Positions 21,216 to 32,770 of a stretch of 64,000 bases of DNA are shown piece after piece; the first letter of the stretch is position 1; each line of letters begins with the position of its first letter. A program made the translations under genes and the position numbers. The notes beneath the pieces were generated by a model. That model searched no databases, was not told the DNA's origin, and saw only the letters and a program-made list of their open reading frames with translations. Origin of the DNA: Colias croceus (taxonomy: Eukaryota > Arthropoda > Insecta > Lepidoptera > Pieridae); the NCBI RefSeq assembly GCF_905220415.1, contig NC_059556.1:2368501-2432500 (forward strand). The letters are read 5' to 3'.

Positions 21216-21940
21216 ACACTATTATAATTAGTGTTATAAATGACGGTGTAGTGCGCACGCGTCTAGATATGAATCAACATTAACAATCTTTATTTGATTA
21301 ATAAGTGCATTTTGAAGTGTTTATCGTATGTTCACAAAGTTAGTGTTGATATCGGCGTAGGGTAAATAACATTGTGTATTGTGTTATAACTTTGTAAACT
21401 AGAAAAATAATAGTTCTTTGGATTCAGCGTGGATTAGGAGCAAATTAGTAAGTAGAGTTGAGAATTAAATTGTTTTTCTGCAATTCGCTACTCTATCATA
21501 AATTGCAATCTTTAGACTGATTACTTTTATAAATAGAGTTTTCTTTAGAATGATAATGTGATAAATTTCAGATATCTATATGTAGATAGATAGATATACG
21601 AAAACTATTTTTTTAAAGTAGCATTCAATACAAAATAAAATAGGAATTAAATTAAATGGATTTAATTCTAACTCTGTACACTTATCACTTGACAATACAA
21701 TAATTCTATAAGTAATTAATGTTACTAAAGCATAACTAAGTACTTATTTTTTGAAGTGAAATTTCTTTAGGCGCGTTGAGAATTGAGAGTAAAATTTTAA
21801 GGTCATGTTATGGAATAAGGCGACGATTTTGGTATCTTTAAATCTCGCGAGGTTTCACTTCTGACACGTGTGCTCGGCAAACACACTCGTTTTTTTAAAC
21901 TAAGTAAATTGTACTATAAGATTATTTAATTCTGCAGGAC

Positions 21941-24900
21941 ATGCATCGTCTACTTCTACTAATAACCACATTAGTGGCGGTCAGTGAAGGATACAAAATT
22001 TTGGTGGTGTACCCTTTTCCATCCAGGAGTCATTCCATCTTGGGGGATGGTGTGGTTGACGCTCTGGCTAAAGCTGGACACCAGGTATACCTTTTTTTTT
22101 AGCTTCACCGGTATCTTGGCATGTGATTGGCTCCTTTAGACTCGCTTTTGACCTAAGACAAGGACAGATTTAATTAAAAATTTGTACACGTCATGACGAA
22201 ACTAAAATTAAAAAAATAAGCGTGTTTTTTAACAATATTTAGATATCTATTTCATAGTGCATTGAGTAATATAATATATGTCGCTTTTGGGTTTTTATCA
22301 AAAATTCCTTTAGATTTTAATAATTGATAATTGAATAGATTATTCTTTTTACAGTAATACATATAATAATAACTTATCAAATTGATTAATTATATATTGC
22401 TACCTAGCGATAAGAGGCCACCTGCACCGTTTGTACATATTATTTTACTATTATCTGTACTTTATGTGTCTCTATTTCTTTTGTGTGTGCAAGAAATAAT
22501 TAAATAAAAAAATAAATAATTGTTGTTTAATATGTTTATTGTTTACGTAAAACATAATATCAATTGGAATTTTAAAAAGTCATGTTTTTTCCTTAGCTTA
22601 GTAGGTATATAATAATACCTTTTTTTCTGTATTGTTGTACTTCGTTTGAAAATATAAATGCAGATAAAAATACCTACATTACGTAAATAGGTCTGTACTC
22701 TGCATGATGTAAGTTGAAAATATGTCGCAATTATGAGTAATAGAATCTATAAGCGCAAAGGTAGGTATTATAAGTACACAATGCAACAAACTCCATAATA
22801 TTTACTTGTGCTATGTTTATAGAGTGTTATTTAGTTATCGATTTACTTATTTAGTACATTATTGATTACTATCTGCGCTTCGCGGTTTAACCCGCGAGGC
22901 TCCACTCCTGTTGGTCTTAAGCGCGTCACACACGGTGAAGATACTATAATATTTTATGTTAAGATACTCTAATATAAAACGTTATAGTATCTTAAGGTAT
23001 CCGGTATCAGCGTTCTGACCATCATTTTTCTTTTTTTCATTGCGTACTAAGACCCCTGTAGAACCGCCATCCTGTTACAAATGACCCACAAAATTTCGGG
23101 TCATTTGTAACAGGATGGCGGTTCTATAGGACGCTTTAGCGTGATGATCACAGACATAGATCTGTGGTGATGATATACCTATAGCGGGTAAAACCGCGGA
23201 GCACAGATAGTGTTATAAACAAATGTGGCCTTCACATTTGACTTGCGTATGTAACCATATACCTACGGTTTATACACTATAAAGTCGAATAAAATATCAT
23301 AAAGTAAATTATAGCTTTTGGTCCGTTTCTATTACGGTAAACTCAAAAATGGCTTGACCGATTAAAAAAAAAAAAAACATTGAAGTGAAATAAATTTATT
23401 TGTCCATTACATATTATATGTTTTACAATTAATGTACGACAGTGGGTCCCAAACTAAGTGAAATACTTGTGTCTTGGGACCCTGAGTTATTAGAAATTAA
23501 AATATTTCCCGAGTGGTGTCATCATGGTGTCATGCTAAGAAAGTACAAAATTAAGAGTTATTTTTTTTAATTTAATTAGTTATTTAAAGTTTAAGAAATA
23601 GTCGTAATCTATTTATTTCAGATTACCTATATTACTGCTTTTCCAAAGGCCAAAACCGCACCTAACGTAAGAGAAATTGATGTTAGCGCTAATGAAGTTT
23701 TATTCCCAGGTACCTACAGTAATTCCTACTTTAAAATCAATTTTATTTTTCATTTATGTATCGAATCGTTAACAATTTCTTAGAAAGAGTAATTTTATGA
23801 AGTTTCGATTCAGAATTTTAATTATTATTTGTAGTTAAAATTTACCTGTATATTCAGAAAAAAATCATTTGAGAAAAAAGATAAAAAAAATCTCAAAAAG
23901 ACACACAATTGAAATGAAATGTTTTATATGGAAATAAGTATAACAATGAAACCACAAAAAAAACACAAACATTCTATGGTAGCTGTCCCACGACTTCCAC
24001 GTAATAAAAAAAGTAGTTTACAGTTTAAATTCAATCACGAGGCGGGACTCGAACCCATCCATCCTTTCACGCCAATCCGGGGCGGACGCCTGACCAACTC
24101 AGTGGTTCTAACTTCTAAGTTCATAAGGGCCATGTTGCCTCAATTAAATAATAATTAAATTGATAAAACAAGACATTTGAAACACGTCATGCTTATATTC
24201 TAATGCTTCTCCTCACAGACAGTACGCGCGATCACTTGGAGCATCTCCTGAACAATACTAAGTCAAATGTTGAAGTGTCGTCTATTGTTACAACAATGTC
24301 ACAATTGTTCGTACATACAATGGAAAATGAAAGAGTCAAAAAGCTTATAAATGATCGCAATGAGCAATTTGATGTTGTTCTGATAGAATGGTTGTTTTAC
24401 GAGATGTATGCAGGGTAAGATTACAACGAAAAAATACAACGCAAAGAAAGTTTTTGTAAGTTTTAATAAATCCAAATTGAACTTTAATAATAACACTTAA
24501 GGTGTATTCACCACATGGGTGGTGTTCTTATTAGTTTCTTCAAATTATTGTAAATGTGTCTATAGAAATAGAAATGTATTGTATGTAATAAAAATAATAG
24601 ATATTTATATAGGTACATTAACGTATTTATTAGTAAGTAGGTATAGTAGATGGCCTAAAAAATGAATTATGTTTGTCCCCAAAATAAATCCAGGTCAACA
24701 TTATAATGAAAAATATAATAAACTAACGGTCCGCCCCGGCTTCGCCCGTGGCACATATTTCGCAATAAAAGGTAGCCTATGTTCTTTCTCAGGGTCTAAA
24801 GATTGTCTGTGCCAAATTTCATCAAAATCGGTCCAGTAGTTTATGCGTGAAAACCATACATATATACATACATAATTACAAACCTTTCCTCTTTATAATA

Positions 24901-27476
24901 CATATTTGTATTTGTATATTTTTTCAGTCTCTCAGCAGTATTCAACTGTCCTTTCATCTGGGTTTCCTCTGTTGACCCTCACTGGAGGATTTTAGCGTTG
25001 GTCGATGATCTTGCAAATGCTGCATATACTCCAGATGTATTATCCGACATTCTACCTCCCTTTACCTTCATGCAGCGAGCCAAGGAATTGGGATTGCAAA
25101 TTTTTGGACTAGGTCTACAATATTTGTAAGTTTTATGTTAATTTCTACTGAAAATACTACTAAACTATCAGACTACTAAATAATCGTTCTCTTTGTCTCA
25201 AATCTGCCAAAAAAGTAGAAATAAAATAGTGATATTGCCTTTATTTTTTTTCAGTCACATAAGTTCAGTAAATAAGGAAATGTACTCCTAAATAGTTTTA
25301 ATATAGAACATTTTTGCAGCCTCCTTCATCCAACTCAACAAAAAGACTACGAAAAAATCTTCGCACCGGTTATTCAGAAGCGTGGTCTCCCAGTTCCCCC
25401 AGCACTGGATATATTATATAATGCTTCTTTAGTACTGAGTAATTCCCACGTTTCAGTCGGAAAGGCTATACGACTACCACAAAATTTTATACCAGTTGGC
25501 GGGTATCACATTGGTCGTGAAGTTAAGCCCTTGCCAGAGGTAACTAAATAATAAGTATAACCCATTGAATCCACAAGTCCACGATACAATAGATTTTCTA
25601 TTGTCTGTGATTCCAGGGCCTGAGTTAATAATTACTAAATACTAATATTATAAAGCTGAAAATTTTTTTTGTTTGTTTGTTTCAACGCGCTAATCTCGGG
25701 AACTACTGGTCCGATTTGAAAAATTCTTTCGGTGTTAGATAGCCCATTTATCAAGGAAATCTATAGGCTATATACCATCTCGCTGGGACCAACAGGAGCG
25801 GAGCAGTGTGGGTAAAACCGAGGAGCAGAGCTAGTCTCGGATAAAATGATTAAACTATTTTTAGCTTTAACGACACAGATTTCTTCTAAAAGGCAATTAA
25901 TTTAACTCATATTCATATGTTTTCTAATACTTACTTACATAATATGTATTCTAATAGTAGTTTCGTATTTCCCATTACTTGTAGGATTTGAAGAAACTAT
26001 TGGACAATTCAAAGAATGGCCTTATTTACTTCAGTTTGGGCAGCAATATAAAGAGTAGATTTTTACCGGAGCAATTGAAACAGAGTCTTTTGAAAATGTT
26101 TGGTGGCCTAAAGCAGACAGTTTTATGGAAGTTCGAAGAAGAGCTCCCAGGCACTCCGTCCAATGTTCATATTGTCCAATGGGCACCACAACACAGCATA
26201 CTAGGTAAGATTTCAGGTTATTGGTTCCTTTTTCTATCTGGATGGTCTTGTAAAAGTCAAACTTTTTCGTGATTTGACAACATCCACGACCTTTTCTTAA
26301 CGAAATGATATTCGATAATTGGAAAGAAGGAGAGCATATAATTAATCTTTAACTTTCAGCCCATCCAAATTGTGTCATATTTTTGTCTCACGGAGGTTTA
26401 TTGTCTACAACTGAAGCTATCCACTTCGGAAAACCCATTATTGCAGTACCTATATTCGGTGATCAGTTCACTAATGCTAAGAGAGCAGTGCAAAAAGGTT
26501 TCGGTATATACGTAGATATGACATATAATGTGGCTGATGACATAAAAGTTGCTATTCAGGAGATGCTCAGCAATCCTAGGTGAGTTTGTCTCAGCTATAA
26601 GATTAAAATACGAAAGTTTAGCTTAATCAAGTCATAATTTCATTTTTGTACAACTTTTCTGGAAAAAGTAACTGTAATGGTTATGTTTTTATTTAATACT
26701 AGCTGCGCTCCGCAGTTTCACCCGCGGGGCTCCGCTCTTGTTGGTTTTAGTGTGCCTTTCTCGATAAATGCCGGCTATATAACACTGAAATAATTTTTCA
26801 AATCGGACCAGTAGTTCCTGAGATTAGCGCGTTCAAACGAGCAAACTCTTCAGCTATATAATATTAGTATAGATTCGAGACAGATAAAAATCCTACAATC
26901 TTATTGCAGCTGGTTTTGCACTCACACCACGCTTAAGGCTGGTTGCAGAGCTTGACCGACCATCAGTGCGTACCGTCGGTCCTGACGATAATACGCATCA
27001 ACAATTGTATGACTATGACACTAATACGCATGACAATACGCGTGCGTATGGTCGGTCTAGCTATGAACGGTTTTATGAATTTCCATACATATGACAAGCG
27101 AGACTGTCGTACGCACTGATGCAACCAGCCTAAATGTTGAAACTTAGAGTCGTGGTCTATCTCTGCTCCGCTTTCGATATTTATTTCGGTATATGTTTCC
27201 AGATATGGCTTAAAAGCCAAGGAGCTTTCTACTTTGTATCACCACAGACCAGTGACTCCTGACAAGGAGGTTGTCCACTGGGTAGAACACGTGGTGATGA
27301 CTGGTGGTGCACCCCACTTGAGGTCACCAGCTCTTTTGGTACCGTGGTATCAAAAATTATACCTGGATCTCCTTGCTGTTATAGCAATCGTAATTTATGC
27401 TATTATATACGCTGTTAAAAAGGTTATATCACTCTTTAGGAAAAATAAAACTAAATCAAAGAGTAAAACACAGTGA
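21941..27476 (+). CDS. UDP-glycosyltransferase A (complete, 8 coding exons, 519 aa)
   Basis: A membrane UGT that transfers a sugar from a UDP-sugar to small lipophilic acceptors in the ER lumen (detoxification, pigment or hormone conjugation). Exons are 21941-22084, 23622-23709, 24219-24414, 24928-25125, 25320-25539, 25985-26204, 26360-26579 and 27203-27476; phases agree at every junction (1560 nt). An N-terminal signal MHRLLLLITTLVAVSEG is followed by the acceptor-side histidine in SRSHSILGDG. The usual catalytic aspartate region reads FDVVLIEWL, with Glu. The donor-binding half has WAPQHSILG, then FLSHGGLLSTTEAIHFGKP and GDQFTNAKRA. A membrane span (LLAVIAIVIYAIIYAV) and basic tail ending KSKTQ (KxKxx ER retrieval) close the protein. 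TTCTGCAG just before the ATG suggests a separate 5' UTR exon. AATAAA lies at 27551-27556. Introns carry several retroposons. Confidence 0.92.
23059..23126. other. Perfect 29-bp hairpin in UGT-A intron 1
   Basis: The arm at 23059-23087 (TAGAACCGCCATCCTGTTAC...) is exactly complementary to 23098-23126, with a 10-nt loop ACAAAATTTC. It lies in the middle of a degraded retroposon of the TTTGAACGCGC family. Confidence 0.88.
24015..24110 (-). repeat. tRNA-like SINE fragment in UGT-A intron 2
   Basis: The minus strand has GGGTTCGAGTCCCGCCTCGTG, a perfect B-box and T-arm-like block, and GCGTCCGCCCCGGATTGGCG before it. No full cloverleaf, so it is read as a tRNA-derived SINE; the reading frame across it is not a gene. 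Confidence 0.5.
24727..24900 (-). repeat. Retroposon end (GGGCGAAGCCGGGGCGGACCG family)
   Basis: Inverted copy with CGGTCCGCCCCGGCTTCGCC at the left and CATAAACTACTGGACCGATTTT on the minus strand, in UGT-A intron 3. Close relative of the copies at 50457 and 59106 inside the Foldback-like element. Confidence 0.7.
25645..25845 (+). repeat. TTTGAACGCGC-family retroposon copy, UGT-A intron 5
   Basis: Begins TAAAGCTGAAAATTTTTTTTG, holds CGCTAATCTCGGGAACTACT and ends AGGAGCGGAGCAGTGTGGGT with AGCTAGT. Confidence 0.7.
26697..26880 (-). repeat. TTTGAACGCGC-family retroposon copy, UGT-A intron 7
   Basis: Inverted copy from ACTAGCTGCGCTCCGCAGTT to AGCTATATAATATTAGTATAG, with GGACCAGTAGTTCCTGAGAT inside. 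Confidence 0.7.
26937..27130. mobile_element. Harbinger-like MITE with TAA target duplication
   Basis: Ends GGCTGGTTGCA and TGCAACCAGCC as inverted repeats. TAA stands on both sides (26934-26936 and 27131-27133). Inside, ATCAGTGCGTAC and GTACGCACTGAT face each other. A related element lies at 31452-31618. The 3-bp TAA duplication fits the PIF/Harbinger superfamily. Confidence 0.75.
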
Positions 27477-27550
27477 GGTATACCGTATAACTAGAATTGT
27501 ACAAGATATACATAAGACTGTTAATTATGTATTTTTATATAGTTATAGTA

Positions 27551-27556
27551 AATAAA
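27551..27556 (+). terminator. Poly(A) signal of UGT-A
   Basis: AATAAA 75 bp past the UGT-A stop codon, in AT-rich sequence. Confidence 0.6.
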
Positions 27557-27929
27557 ATGATTTATTTTTAGACTGTCTTTACTTAACCACCTTCCTGCAC
27601 TGATAAAATTTGTACTGTAGTAGTTACCTATTCCTAGAGATTCGAATTCAATATTTATAACTTTTTTATTCATTTTAACGTTATGAATAACGTTTTGTGT
27701 CGCAACTCCATCGAGAGCTTTAGAAAAAAATCTATCTATGTTTTGAAAAAAAAATCTATATATGTCTACCCATTTCCTAGGTGTTTAGTGCAAATCACTG
27801 CAGATTATTTTCGAAACAATTTATTTGTCAATGAAATCCTGAGGTCAAAAACTGATTAGAAACGTAGGCCGTAGTTGTTATTAATTCGTATTGTATAAGT
27901 CATAATGATAATGCAAAACATTTATAATA

Positions 27930-28137
27930 AGACTAGCTTTCCACCCGCGGCATCGCCCGCGCAGTCAAAGAGAAAACCCGCATAGTTCCCGTTCCCGTGG
28001 GATTACCGGGATAAAACCTATGTCCCGCGATAAAAAGTAGCCTATATCCTTTCTCTGGTGTCAAAATATCTCTATAGGTACCAAATTTAATGCAAATTGG
28101 TTCAGTAGTTAAGACGTGATTGAGTAACAGACAGAGT
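27930..28137 (-). repeat. RTE-like retroposon end, split by a transposon
   Basis: Inverted copy from CTAGCTTTCCACCCGCGGCA to GATTGAGTAACAGACAGAGT. Its remaining piece (AGAGTTACTTTCGCATTTATAATATTA) resumes at 29368 on the far side of the element at 28138-29367. Confidence 0.8.
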
Positions 28138-29367
28138 AGATAGGGAGGCGAGGTAGCTAAATGGCGTAATTCAACGGCGTCGCCGAGACTTATCAAAATC
28201 GAAAGATAAAATAATTTTGAAAAGAAAAGCTTCTATGGTACAAAACCATTTTAGCGGTGGGTTTGGCGTGTACGGATTTTCAAAAATGTAAAAAAAAAAA
28301 ACAGTAACTTGGGCATTCTCGAGCGCGTCAGATATTCATACTACGTATGCCCCAAGTGCCTCTGATAACAATGGTATACTAATCTGCCGGTTTGCGTGGT
28401 GGGGATAGGCATATAAAATCGTCAAAAATGCACAAAAAAAAATTTACTCGAGCGCGTCAGATTTTCGGAAGGGGTGTTAATTAAGCCCCAAGGAAGCTCC
28501 CCTTAAAAAAACTGACGATTACGGCGTGACGATAAGTTACGATGAATTTTTGAAAATGCAGAAAAAAAAAAGTCCTTTTGAAATACTCGAGCGCGTCAGA
28601 TTTTCATAGGGGAGGTTTATCTCGGTATCCTGAAAGCATATTTTCTTAATCTGACAAAAATGTTGGTGGGTTCTCTTAATCTGACCGAAAAAGGTTTGTG
28701 GGTTTTTTTTTTAATCATCGTTATTTCATATCAATTTTTCTTAACACTCTCAGTTTTCGAGATGTACTCAAAATACCGGGAGTTTGAGTTTTATGATGCT
28801 TCAAGTAAAAAAAGTTTTAATTATGGACAAAAATGAAAAGAGACCTTTTTTTGGAAAATAAAATTACCTTTTTTGTTTATTTAAACTTCTTTTTTGGAAA
28901 AAGTAAAGTTCGCGACTAATATGCTGCAACGCGTTTTTCGGAAGACGAAATGGCTCCTCCAGACTTCCGGTCATGCGGAAACCGGCAGATTTTGTAGTTT
29001 TAGTAAGTTTTAGATTATATTCTTCAAAATAAAAATAAAAACAATCGCGCTCGAGAATGCCGGATAAACGTTTTTTTTTTACAAGTTCGCGACCCTATAA
29101 CTCGGTGGCGTCGAGGACTTATGGTCAGATTAGTTAAATTTAGTCTTAAAACACTAAAATCAACCCTCAATATCTTAATCTGACGCGCTCGAGTATTTCA
29201 ATATATCGATTTTTTTTTACTAATCTGATCGTCTATCCTAGGCGCGCGTCACTACATATAGAGCTAAATAGTTTACAAGGTTGTTCTATTAGGTCTAAGG
29301 TATCTCTCATATCTTAAACTGCCACGCTCGAGTATTGCAGAAAATTCCCCTATTCGCCTCCCTATCT
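28138..29367. mobile_element. 1.23-kb inverted-repeat element with CTCGAGCGCGTCAGA repeats
   Basis: Ends are AGATAGGGAGGCGA and its complement TCGCCTCCCTATCT, flanked by AGAGT on both sides (28133-28137, 29368-29372). The break falls inside a retroposon whose intact form reads ...CAGAGTTACTTTCGC, so the empty site can be reconstructed exactly. Inside, CTCGAGCGCGTCAGAT occurs at about 28313, 28448 and 28586 (spacing about 135-138 bp), and the inverse CTGACGCGCTCGAG at about 29047 (diverged), 29186 and 29322 (diverged). The arms are thus imperfect tandem repeats facing one another. No transposase frame. Superfamily not recognised; the 5-bp duplication could also be read as 3 bp (GAG) if the ends are TAGATAGG. 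Confidence 0.8.
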
Positions 29368-29451
29368 AGAGTTACTTTCGCATTTATAATATTATGGATT
29401 AACGTTTATCATTATATGACTAACGTATTTGTTTATATTAAATCTAAGTTT

Positions 29452-29904
29452 ATTAACCGACTTCAAAAAAAAGGAGGAGGTTATCAATTCGGCCGGTATA
29501 TTTTTTTTTTTTTTTTTTTTTTATGTATGTACACCGATTACTCCGAGGTTTCTGAACCGATTTACGTGATTCTTTTTTTGTTCGATGCGGGATGGTGTCG
29601 AATTGGTCCCATAAAAATTTTATTCGGCTAGGCCTAGTAGTTTTTATTTTATGAGCATTTTTGTCTGTACTCGATGACTTAATTTCAATGTAGCAAGTAA
29701 CTTTGATTCACTTCCCGGTAACCGATTGAGCTGAAATTTTGTATACGAATGTAAATTGGATAGCAATGAAACATTATCATGACATGGAGCTGATCTGATG
29801 ATGGAATCGGAAGGTGGCCATAGGAACTCAGTAATATATTGACTCAACTTTATCGAGTTTGGGCTCGTTTGATTCGTGTTGAAAAATACACTAAAAAGTA
29901 TTAA
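29452..29904 (+). repeat. Interspersed repeat beginning ACCGACTTCAAAAAA
   Basis: ACCGACTTCAAAAAAAAGGA, then GGAGGTTATCAATTCGGCCG, a long T run, and GTTCGATGCGGGATGGTGTCG. The last block recurs inside the Foldback-like element (51310-51360 and 55480-55510, inverted). No gene. Confidence 0.6.
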
Positions 29905-30192
29905 ATAAAAATAACTGCGTTAAAAACAACCGACTTCAAAAACGGAAAAGTAAGAAATAAAAAAGATTTGATATTATTAATTACTACATATTATTTTTAT
30001 GTGCTATTTATTAAATAGGTTTGAAGTCGGTGCCAAACACTAAGCACTTAGTATTAAGCCCATGCACCGACATCAAACCTTTTTAGTAAATAGCACATAA
30101 AAATAATATGTAGTAATTAATAATATCAAATCTTTTTTATTTCTTACTTTTCCGTTTTTGAAGTCGGTTGTTTTTAACGCAGTTATTTTTAT
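29905..30192. repeat. Near-perfect palindrome, ~125-bp arms
   Basis: The left arm starts ATAAAAATAACTGCGTTAAA and runs to about 30031; the right arm from about 30065 ends with the exact complement at 30192. The short centre has its own small hairpin (CTAAGCACTTAG). The outer sequence TAACTGCGTTAAAAACAACC is shared with 51211 and 55620 in the Foldback-like element, so this is a mobile inverted-repeat unit. Confidence 0.88.
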
Positions 30193-30319
30193 GATTATTC
30201 ATTATTACACGATTATATTATGCAACTCATTGTTCAGATATAATGAAGACGGAGTTCTCGTTGACCTGTAGAACTATAAAATCTAAGAATACCATAAGAA
30301 TACTATTATTAGCTGATTT

Positions 30320-30470
30320 AGTAAAGCTGAAGAGTTTGTTTGTTTGCTTGAACGTGATAATCTCAGGAACTACGGGTCCGATTTGAGAAATATTTCACTG
30401 TTATATAGGTTCTATTTATTGAGGAAGGCTTATGCATATATCATCACGCTAAGACAATAGGAGCGGAGCA
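30320..30470 (+). repeat. TTTGAACGCGC-family retroposon copy
   Basis: AAGCTGAAGAGTTTGTTTGT at the start, TAATCTCAGGAACTACGGGT in the middle and ACAATAGGAGCGGAGCA at the end, between UGT-A and UGT-B. Confidence 0.65.
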
Positions 30471-30479
30471 ATCCTCATT

Positions 30480-31350
30480 CATTTTCTTTAAATTCTGTGA
30501 AAAACATTTTCAATTAGATTTAATGAAAAACAATTTGGTTTTGAAATGAATAGTGTTGTGATTTTACCAGTATTTTTTTAATGTCAAATAGATGTCAGAT
30601 GATGCTGATGTTTTGTGTATTCGATGATTCAGCAAATACTGTTTTTTTATTATTGTGTTTCCTGAATTTAATGTCATGATGATAATTTTTGTTGAATTTG
30701 ATTTTTTTTTGTTTAATGGCATTCAAATACTTTATAATTTATAAATATACATTTATAAAGAGTAGAAAAAATTCGATTAATTCGTGTCCCTCCTCGTGAT
30801 CGATTTTTTTTTATTCTTTATAAAGAAAGAAAGAATTATTTCTTTAATTAATAAATATTTATTGCCACATGTTACACTCACTTTACAACTTCTTATAGTG
30901 CTAAAAATATACAATAGTTTACATGGCAATCGGGTCAGATTCAGCCAGGCTGTCGGACTTCACACCTGAACAGCGCTGATTTTCAGTCTGCTATATATAA
31001 ATCAATCACACACTCACACTCATACAATCAAAATGGAAATTTAAGTAGTATATGATTTATTGGGTCTTTTTTCTTTCCATGTACAAGACAGTTACGTAAT
31101 TGTAACATTTTCGCTCGATTCATTTTTTATTCAAAAACTAGCTAAGTACTTCCTAAAAAGATTTTTAAGAAAGTTTTACAATTCAACTTTAGCTTATCCT
31201 AAACATATAAATCACGCCACAATATATACCGTAGCCTCCTTTTTAACTACTGAATTTATAAAGCTTCCAATTACTGTAATTTTCTAATTACTATTCTAAT
31301 TACTGTACTTAACCCAAGTGGTATCATGCTCCGTAATATTTTTATCATAA
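30480..31350. other. AT-rich intergenic region, no gene seen
   Basis: A SINE-like tail (CCTCCTCGTGATCGATTTTTT near 30788) marks one retroposon end. The rest shows no coding or repeat structure that I can support. Confidence 0.5.
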
Positions 31351-31702
31351 AGGTCCGACCGTAACTACGTGACGCTTCACGGTGCGACACATTTGCCGAT
31401 TTGACAAATTTGGCCGTGGTGCGTAGTTTCGGTGTCGCGTAGACTACCATAGGCCGGTTGCAGAGCTTCACCGACCAGTGCGTACGTCATTCGCGCTTGT
31501 CATATGTATAGAAATACGCGTGCGTCTAGCTATGAACGGTTTTGTGAATTTCCATACATAATTATGACAAGCGCGACTGACGTACGCACTGATGGTTGGT
31601 GAAGCTCTGCAACCGGCCATATACACTTACATAGAAAGTTGTGTTGCGTCGCGACTCGCGTCGCTATACTGCCGGGGAGTTACGCCTAGTGCGGTCGGAC
31701 CT
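31351..31702. mobile_element. Inverted-repeat element AGGTCCGACC, host of a nested MITE
   Basis: Ends AGGTCCGACCGTAACT (31351) and TGCGGTCGGACCT (to 31702) are inverted repeats, with sub-blocks GTGACGC/GCGTCGC between. The centre is occupied by a second MITE at 31452-31618. No transposase frame. Confidence 0.7.
31452..31618. mobile_element. Nested Harbinger-like MITE (relative of 26937-27130)
   Basis: GGCCGGTTGCAGAGCTTCAC at the left and its near-complement GTGAAGCTCTGCAACCGGCC at the right, flanked by ATA on both sides. The interior shares CGCGTGCGT, TCTAGCTATGAACGGTTTT and GAATTTCCATACATA with the element at 26937. Confidence 0.82.
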
Positions 31703-32195
31703 TTAAGCCTAGTACTCATGATAAACATGTAGACAATTAAACTTTGTCGTCATACTTAAAGGTCAGCTATGTGTATTACATAAGTAAATTACCCCTTCGA
31801 TCCAAAGGCTGTATTTATTTCATAATTTAACAATATTGTTTCCGTGTTTATTTGCGCAGTATGTATTTTGTCAATTGTCAGTAATAAGTATTTGAAATGA
31901 CATAAGTAGGCTCTTGATTGTCTCACATTAATACTATTGTATGAGTATAGTATGTTTGTATTTTTGTACGTTGAGCATAATTTTTTTACAGATTTGTTTA
32001 AAGATTTTTACAGGCATTGTCACTTTCAGATTTCATACTACGTTTACTGTTTTCTTTCAGTTTGTTGGTTGTATAATTTATATTGTATATTAAAAGTATT
32101 TTAAAAATATTTCGTGATTGGAGCCATCCTAGGTAGCATGTCATAAGAGCGCCGATATCAAAAACTCTTCCTATTTCTTCATTATAATATACTTA

Positions 32196-32436
32196 GATAC
32201 TAATATTATAAATGCGAAAGTAACTCTGTCTGTCTGTCTGTCTGTTACTCAATCACGCCTAAACTACTGAACCAATTTTCATGAAATTTGGTATGGAGAT
32301 ATTTTGATACCCGAGAAAGGACATAGGCTACTTTTTATCCCGGGAAAATGACGCAATCCCGGAAATCCCAAGGGAACGGGAACTGTGCGGGTTTTTCTTT
32401 GACTGCGCGGGCGAAGCCGCGGGCGGAATCCTAGTG
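32196..32436 (+). repeat. RTE-like retroposon 3' end
   Basis: TAATATTATAAATGCGAAAG, a CTGT run, CCTAAACTACTGAACCAATTTT and GCGGGCGAAGCCGCGGGCGG. Nearly identical to the copy at 34209-34455, which implies recent spread. Confidence 0.75.
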
Positions 32437-32770
32437 CTTAGATAAAACAATATTATATAACAAATTCATGTATACGGTAAAAGGTCACAGGGTCTACAAT
32501 CATACTAAATTAGATAAAAAAACATCCGCAATTTGATATCCGACTATCAAATCTATTGAGTTTTAGTTGTTTGGACAGAACGAATATTTGCATGACCTTA
32601 GATAAGAATAAAAATATGAGTTACTTGTTAAAAAACTATCCTAATATGTGTAGCATAAATTAGTACACGCGCAACCGCGTTACAATACATATGTTCACAC
32701 TCATGTGTCTATAAATAAAGTCATTTCTATAGCCAAGATTTGTTTTAATACAGCACATGTGATTGTGACC

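Noticed and set aside
29335..29631. 98-codon open frame
   Set aside because: Crosses the end of one transposon, a split retroposon and a long T run; no protein signal.
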